A stretch of DNA of 64,000 bases from Bacillus inaquosorum KCTC 13429 (GTDB lineage: Bacteria > Bacillota > Bacilli > Bacillales > Bacillaceae), in NCBI RefSeq assembly GCF_000332645.1, contig NZ_AMXN01000002.1, forward strand, positions 680,297 to 744,296. Reading direction: 5' to 3'. Position numbers and translations under genes: made by a program. This document shows, piece by piece, positions 59,980 to 64,000 of this stretch. Position 1 is the stretch's first letter, and each line of letters begins with the position of its first letter. The notes below the pieces were generated by a model, which did not search any database, had not been told where the DNA came from, and worked only from the letters and a program-made list of their open reading frames with translations.

Positions 59980-61859
59980 CTTTTTATCTCTCCTCTTTTT
60001 TTAACCGCCCGTAAAATTGAAATGCCGTAAGGGGGGATGGTCATCGTGATATAACACGGTTTATGATGAAGAGCTCCCTTTTTGGCCGCTAACGGCTTTT
60101 TGTTGATTTGTCCTGAGCCTCCGTATGTTTCACTGTCGCTGTTCAGCACTTCGATGTATTGGGTTAGAAAAGGAACACCAACATCATATTGATGATAGAC
60201 CGCGGGTGTAAAATTACAAATGATGACAAGCGCCTCACCGTGCCTTTTCCCATAACGAATAAAAGAAAAGATTGATTGTTCGTTATTATGGACATCAATC
60301 CATTCAAACGACTGGGCACGATGGTCATTTTCATAAAGGATTTTGCTTTTTTGATAAAAGCGGAGAAGATCTTGCGTAAAAACGCTGGCTTTCTGATGCA
60401 TGGGGAAGGAGTCCAAAAACCAATCTAGCTGCTCTGTGTCTTTCCATTCATCAAATTGGGCAAATTCTGAACCCATAAAGATCAATTTCTTTCCGGGATG
60501 AGCCGTCATATATCCGAGCAAAAGCCGATACTGGGCAAATTTCTGCCAATAGTCGCCAGGCATTTTATTAAGAAGTGATTTTTTTCCGTATACGACTTCA
60601 TCATGAGAAAACGGCAATACAAAATGTTCACTAAATGCATACAGTAATGAAAAAGAGATAAGCTGATGACAATTCCGCCTTTCTTCTGGCGGCGTCTCCA
60701 TGTATGTCAGTACGTCATTCATCCAGCCCATATTCCATTTAAAATGAAAACCGAGCCCCCCTTCCTCAATGGCACCTGTCACTTGAGGCCATTCCGTAGA
60801 ATCTTCCGCAACCATCATGACATGCGGATATGCCTCTCTCATGGTTTGGTTGAGTTTTTTTAAAAATTCAACAGCATATGGATTCGTATGGCGTTCATCC
60901 TGATTTGGCCAATACAGGATGTTAGCCACTGCATCAACCCTAAATCCATCTATATGATAGAATTCTGCCCAGTACAACGCATTAGAAATTAAAAAACTAT
61001 GAACTTCCGGTTTTCCTAGGTCAAAGTTTGCCGTGCCCCATAGCCAGTTCTCCCGATCACGCTCTTCTTGATATTCATAAAGAGGCTCTCCATCAAACAT
61101 ATAAAGACCATGTGCATCTTTACAAAAATGTCCGGGCACCCAATCCAGTATGACTCCGATGTTTTCTTGATGGCATTCATCCACAAACTTCATCAAATCA
61201 TGGGGTGTGCCAAACCTGCTTGTCGGGCTGTAATAACCCGTTCCTTGGTACCCCCAGGAACGGTCATAAGGATGCTCATATACCGGAAGCAGTTCGATAT
61301 GGGTAAATCCATGTTCTTTGATATAAGGAATAAGCGACTGGCTTAATTCTTGATAGGAGTAATGCCTGCCATCAGAATGTTTCTTCCACGAACCGAGATG
61401 AAGCTCATAAATAAAAACAGGTTTCTCATACACCGTCTTAGCCTTTTGTTTCTTTTGCCATAATTGATCTTTCCAGCTGTACTCACCTAAATCGTAAGTA
61501 AGTGACGCTGTATGTGGCCTGACTTCCGAATAAATAGCATATGGATCTGCCTTCAGCCTGATCTCACCGCTATGAGTCACGATTTCATACTTATATCGTT
61601 CCTTTTCTCCCAAACCTGGAATAAATAACGTCCAAATGCCGTTATCGTTCACTCTGTGCATCACATGCTGCTCTCCTGACCAGCTGTTAAAATCCCCTGC
61701 CACTCGTACTTCTGACGCATGAGGCGCCCACACACAAAATTCATATCCGCTTTGGCCATTCAGCTCGCGATAATGCGAGCCAAACAGCTGATAGCTTTTA
61801 AACAGACTGCCTTCGTGAAAAAGATAAACATCATGTGCTGTCGGGCTGGCAGCGGCCAT
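59976..61859 (-). CDS. glgB: 1,4-alpha-glucan branching enzyme GlgB
   Basis: 627-residue GH13 enzyme: N-terminal CBM48 (about 30-115), then the barrel with catalytic Asp in DGFRVDAV, Glu in MVAEDS and LPFSHDE. Adds alpha-1,6 branches to glycogen. ATG at 61859 after AAAGGATG. First gene of the glg operon, reported as SigE-dependent during sporulation in B. subtilis; the leader carries a cre-like site. Confidence 0.96.
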   Translation of the reverse strand: MAAASPTAHDVYLFHEGSLFKSYQLFGSHYRELNGQSGYEFCVWAPHASEVRVAGDFNSWSGEQHVMHRVNDNGIWTLFIPGLGEKERYKYEIVTHSGEIRLKADPYAIYSEVRPHTASLTYDLGEYSWKDQLWQKKQKAKTVYEKPVFIYELHLGSWKKHSDGRHYSYQELSQSLIPYIKEHGFTHIELLPVYEHPYDRSWGYQGTGYYSPTSRFGTPHDLMKFVDECHQENIGVILDWVPGHFCKDAHGLYMFDGEPLYEYQEERDRENWLWGTANFDLGKPEVHSFLISNALYWAEFYHIDGFRVDAVANILYWPNQDERHTNPYAVEFLKKLNQTMREAYPHVMMVAEDSTEWPQVTGAIEEGGLGFHFKWNMGWMNDVLTYMETPPEERRNCHQLISFSLLYAFSEHFVLPFSHDEVVYGKKSLLNKMPGDYWQKFAQYRLLLGYMTAHPGKKLIFMGSEFAQFDEWKDTEQLDWFLDSFPMHQKASVFTQDLLRFYQKSKILYENDHRAQSFEWIDVHNNEQSIFSFIRYGKRHGEALVIICNFTPAVYHQYDVGVPFLTQYIEVLNSDSETYGGSGQINKKPLAAKKGALHHKPCYITMTIPPYGISILRAVKKRGEIKR

Positions 61860-61913
61860 GTAATCATCCTTTCTGACATCATAGTTTTCACTTATAGTAT
61901 TTATTCGAAGAAA

Positions 61914-61945
61914 TAAAAAAAAGCCCTTTCATGAAAGCGCTTATA
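61914..61945. promoter_or_regulatory. Leader element of glgB: cre-like site overlapping a hairpin
   Basis: TGAAAGCGCTTATA at 61932-61945 agrees with the CcpA cre consensus (TGWAARCGYTWWCA) at 13 of 14 positions. The overlapping near-palindrome 61923-61940 (GCCCTTTC-ATGAAAGCGC) is followed on the minus strand by eight T, so it could also act as a weak terminator. Neither role has been shown. Confidence 0.5.
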
Positions 61946-62054
61946 CTTATTGACATTTAACTTCATTTTCCGAAGAAAAACGAAATATATGAAGATTTTT
62001 GTTGTCTGTTTGTAGAATAAAGTATGAAATCTAAGGCATATCATGATTTATAAA

Positions 62055-62087
62055 AATAAAAAAACCTTGCAGGATATGCAAGGTTTT
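62055..62087 (-). terminator. Terminator of the trnB tRNA cluster
   Basis: ACCTTGCA / TGCAAGGT stem around GGATA with T-rich minus-strand tail, just after tRNA-Glu. Confidence 0.9.
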
Positions 62088-62091
62088 TGGA

Positions 62092-62163
62092 TGACCCGTA
62101 CGGGATTCGAACCCGTGTTACCGCCGTGAAAGGGCGGTGTCTTAACCGCTTGACCAACGGGCC
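62092..62163 (-). tRNA. tRNA-Glu (TTC)
   Basis: 72 nt cloverleaf with anticodon TTC; acceptor GGCCCGT/ACGGGTC, discriminator A; CCA not encoded. Promoter-distal gene of the cluster. U34 is a target for mnm5s2 modification. Confidence 0.96.
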
Positions 62164-62193
62164 GTTGCTTGAGAACTTATATTTGTAATCATA

Positions 62194-62284
62194 TGGCGGA
62201 GAAGGAGGGATTTGAACCCTCGCGCCGCTTACACGACCTACACCCTTAGCAGGGGCGCCTCTTCAGCCACTTGAGTACTTCTCC
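62194..62284 (-). tRNA. tRNA-Ser (GCT)
   Basis: 91 nt including encoded CCA, long variable arm, anticodon GCT reading AGC/AGU. Confidence 0.96.
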
Positions 62285-62287
62285 ATT

Positions 62288-62362
62288 TGGCTCCACAGGC
62301 AGGATTCGAACCTGCGACCGATCGGTTAACAGCCGATAGCTCTACCACTGAGCTACTGTGGA
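62288..62362 (-). tRNA. tRNA-Asn (GTT)
   Basis: 75 nt including encoded CCA; anticodon GTT. Confidence 0.96.
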
Positions 62363-62374
62363 ATATATTTAAGA

Positions 62375-62451
<77 letters not shown>

Positions 62452-62466
62452 ATCTTAATATAGAAA

Positions 62467-62540
62467 TGGAGCGGGTGATGGGAATCGAACCCACGACATC
62501 AGCTTGGAAGGCTGAGGTTTTACCACTAAACTACACCCGC
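62467..62540 (-). tRNA. tRNA-Gly (TCC)
   Basis: 74 nt including encoded CCA; anticodon TCC. Confidence 0.96.
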
Positions 62541-62550
62541 AATTTTTATT

Positions 62551-62627
62551 TGGGGCGATTGATGGGAATCGAACCCACGAATGCCAGAGCCACAATCTGG
62601 TGCGTTAACCACTTCGCCACAACCGCC
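62551..62627 (-). tRNA. tRNA-His (GTG)
   Basis: 77 nt including encoded CCA; anticodon GTG. The extra 5' G (position -1, at 62627) pairs with discriminator C, the histidine identity element. Confidence 0.96.
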
Positions 62628-62647
62628 AAAATATATATATTGATATA

Positions 62648-62723
<76 letters not shown>

Positions 62724-62735
62724 TAAGTATTTAAA

Positions 62736-62812
62736 TGGCGGTCCGGACGGGACTCGAACCCGCGACCTCCTGCGTGACAGGCAGGCATTCTAACCAACTG
62801 AACTACCGGACC
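62736..62812 (-). tRNA. tRNA-Asp (GTC)
   Basis: 77 nt including encoded CCA; anticodon GTC. Confidence 0.96.
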
Positions 62813-62880
62813 ATTTTAAAATTTACACGTGAATTTTCTTGGTTGCACCCTTCGGGCACTTCTTATTTCATTCATGTATT

Positions 62881-62958
<78 letters not shown>

Positions 62959-62975
62959 ATGATTAAGAATATATA

Positions 62976-63068
62976 TGGCGGAGGAAGAGGGATTCGAACC
63001 CCCGCGGGCTTTGACACCCCTGTCGGTTTTCAAGACCGATCCCTTCAGCCAGACTTGGGTATTCCTCC
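62976..63068 (-). tRNA. tRNA-Ser (TGA)
   Basis: 93 nt including encoded CCA, long variable arm; anticodon TGA. Confidence 0.96.
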
Positions 63069-63074
63069 GTATAA

Positions 63075-63151
63075 TGGTGGACCTTGTAGGACTCGAACCT
63101 ACGACCGGACGGTTATGAGCCGTCTGCTCTAACCAACTGAGCTAAAGGTCC
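63075..63151 (-). tRNA. tRNA-Ile2 (CAT, lysidine type)
   Basis: 77 nt including encoded CCA; anticodon CAT but body GGACCTTTAGCTCAGTTGG as in B. subtilis tRNA-Ile2. C34 is expected to be converted to lysidine by TilS so that it reads AUA; not a methionine tRNA. Confidence 0.88.
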
Positions 63152-63153
63152 AT

Positions 63154-63230
63154 TGGTAGCGGCGGAGGGGATCGAACCCCCGACCTCACGGGTATGAACC
63201 GTACGCTCTAGCCAGCTGAGCTACACCGCC
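63154..63230 (-). tRNA. Elongator tRNA-Met (CAT)
   Basis: 77 nt including encoded CCA; GGCGGTGTAGCTCAGCTGG start matches the B. subtilis elongator; lacks initiator features. Confidence 0.92.
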
Positions 63231-63250
63231 AAATATTTATTGAAATCAAG

Positions 63251-63323
63251 TGGAGCCTAGCGGGATCGAACCGCTGACCTCCTGCGTGCAAAGCAGGCGC
63301 TCTCCCAGCTGAGCTAAGGCCCC
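63251..63323 (-). tRNA. tRNA-Ala (TGC)
   Basis: 73 nt; anticodon TGC; discriminator A, CCA not encoded. Confidence 0.96.
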
Positions 63324-63328
63324 AAGAA

Positions 63329-63405
63329 TGGTCGGGAAGACAGGATTCGAACCTGCGACCCCATGGTCCCAAACCATGTGCTCTACCAAGCTGAGCTACT
63401 TCCCG
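63329..63405 (-). tRNA. tRNA-Pro (TGG)
   Basis: 77 nt including encoded CCA; anticodon TGG. Confidence 0.96.
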
Positions 63406-63420
63406 ATTTCATGTAGATCA

Positions 63421-63497
63421 TGGCGCGCCCGAGAGGAGTCGAACCCCTAACCTTTTGATCCGTAGTCAAACGCTCTATCCAATTGAGCTACGGGCGC
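63421..63497 (-). tRNA. tRNA-Arg (ACG)
   Basis: 77 nt including encoded CCA; anticodon ACG, A34 expected to become inosine. Confidence 0.96.
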
Positions 63498-63506
63498 AAA
63501 ACTTAA

Positions 63507-63592
63507 TGCCGAGGGCCGGACTTGAACCGGCACGGTAGTCACCTACCGCAGGATTTTAAGTCCTGTGTGTCTGCCAATTCCACCACCCCGGC
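63507..63592 (-). tRNA. tRNA-Leu (TAA)
   Basis: 86 nt, long variable arm, anticodon TAA; CCA not encoded. Confidence 0.95.
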
Positions 63593-63606
63593 GTGGATGG
63601 TATAGT

Positions 63607-63681
63607 TGGAGCGGAAGACGGGATTCGAACCCGCGACCCCCACCTTGGCAAGGTGGTGTTCTACCACTGAACTACTTCCGC
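63607..63681 (-). tRNA. tRNA-Gly (GCC)
   Basis: 75 nt including encoded CCA; anticodon GCC. Confidence 0.96.
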
Positions 63682-63721
63682 AGACAGGATGTCCAGTTTT
63701 TATAACTGTTATCCTATATAA

Positions 63722-63804
63722 TGCGGGTGAAGGGACTTGAACCCCCACGTCATAAAGACACTAGATCCTAAGTCTAGCGCGTCTGCCAATTCCGCCACAC
63801 CCGC
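63722..63804 (-). tRNA. tRNA-Leu (TAG)
   Basis: 83 nt, long variable arm, anticodon TAG; CCA not encoded. Confidence 0.95.
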
Positions 63805-63811
63805 GTAAAAA

Positions 63812-63887
63812 TGGTGAGCCATGAAGGACTCGAACCTTCGACCCTCTGATTAAAAGTCAGATGCTCTACCAACTGAGCTAATGGCTC
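63812..63887 (-). tRNA. tRNA-Lys (TTT)
   Basis: 76 nt including encoded CCA; anticodon TTT, a mnm5s2U34 substrate. Confidence 0.96.
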
Positions 63888-63924
63888 TTCTTACAAGAGA
63901 CTTGAATATTATATCATATAAAAG

Positions 63925-64000
<76 letters not shown>

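Overview
The window comes from the chromosome of a Bacillus subtilis-group bacterium. I recognise nearly every protein as the B. subtilis counterpart, in the gene order of the melA-leuS-ytr-men-glg-trnB region of strain 168. A few residue differences (for example in the first 25 residues of YtvA) suggest a close relative or divergent strain, but the sequence alone does not let me name the species. I see no transposase, integrase, phage block or CRISPR array. The only phage-like gene is a lone holin-family gene (ytkC).

Layout. 1-7 kb: 3' end of melA (alpha-galactosidase), ytwF (rhodanese), leuS with a T-box leader, ytvB, the blue-light stress regulator ytvA, an MFS transporter (yttB) and a coiled-coil membrane protein (yttA). 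8-18 kb: two consecutive envelope-stress transport operons read on the minus strand. These are bceRS-bceAB (bacitracin sensing and detoxification) and ytrGABCDEF, whose promoter is followed by a textbook YtrA operator. 18-24 kb: a tRNA wobble-uridine modification pair (ytqA, ytqB), a terpene synthase plus bacilysocin-type lysophospholipase (ytpB, ytpA), a gamma-class carbonic-anhydrase-like protein (ytoA) and the alanine permease ytnA. 24-30 kb: asnB, metK under an S-box (SAM-I) riboswitch, and pckA with a CcpN-type operator. 30-38 kb: ytmB, a lipase-like hydrolase, the ytlACD importer, a Nudix hydrolase, dps with a SigB promoter, the luxS quorum-signal/SAM-recycling gene, a yidD homologue, a beta-carbonic anhydrase and the Zur-controlled rpmE2. 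38-45 kb: a second cytochrome bd-like oxidase (ythAB), a small DUF1540 gene, and the manganese importer mntABCD behind a canonical MntR box.

45-52 kb: the menaquinone operon menF-menD-menH-menB-menE-menC, with a strong SigA promoter and a terminator-like hairpin inside the operon between menB and menE. 52-54 kb: yteA and ytaB (TspO family, SigB-type promoter). 54-62 kb: the glycogen operon glgB-glgC-glgD-glgA-glgP, with a cre-like site in its leader. 62-64 kb: twenty of the tRNA genes of the large trnB cluster, on the minus strand and running off the right edge.

Functional themes are metal homeostasis (MntABCD, RpmE2/Zur, Dps), envelope stress (Bce, Ytr, bacilysocin, AsnB), methyl/SAM metabolism (MetK, LuxS, the YtqA/YtqB pair) and respiration (menaquinone plus cytochrome bd). 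I found no convincing undescribed multi-gene system. The best leads are the winged-helix-like tail on the MntC permease, the short C-terminal 'sunset'-like motif of YttA, the DUF1540 gene beside ythAB, the orphan holin gene, the hairpin inside the men operon and the cre/hairpin overlap upstream of glgB.
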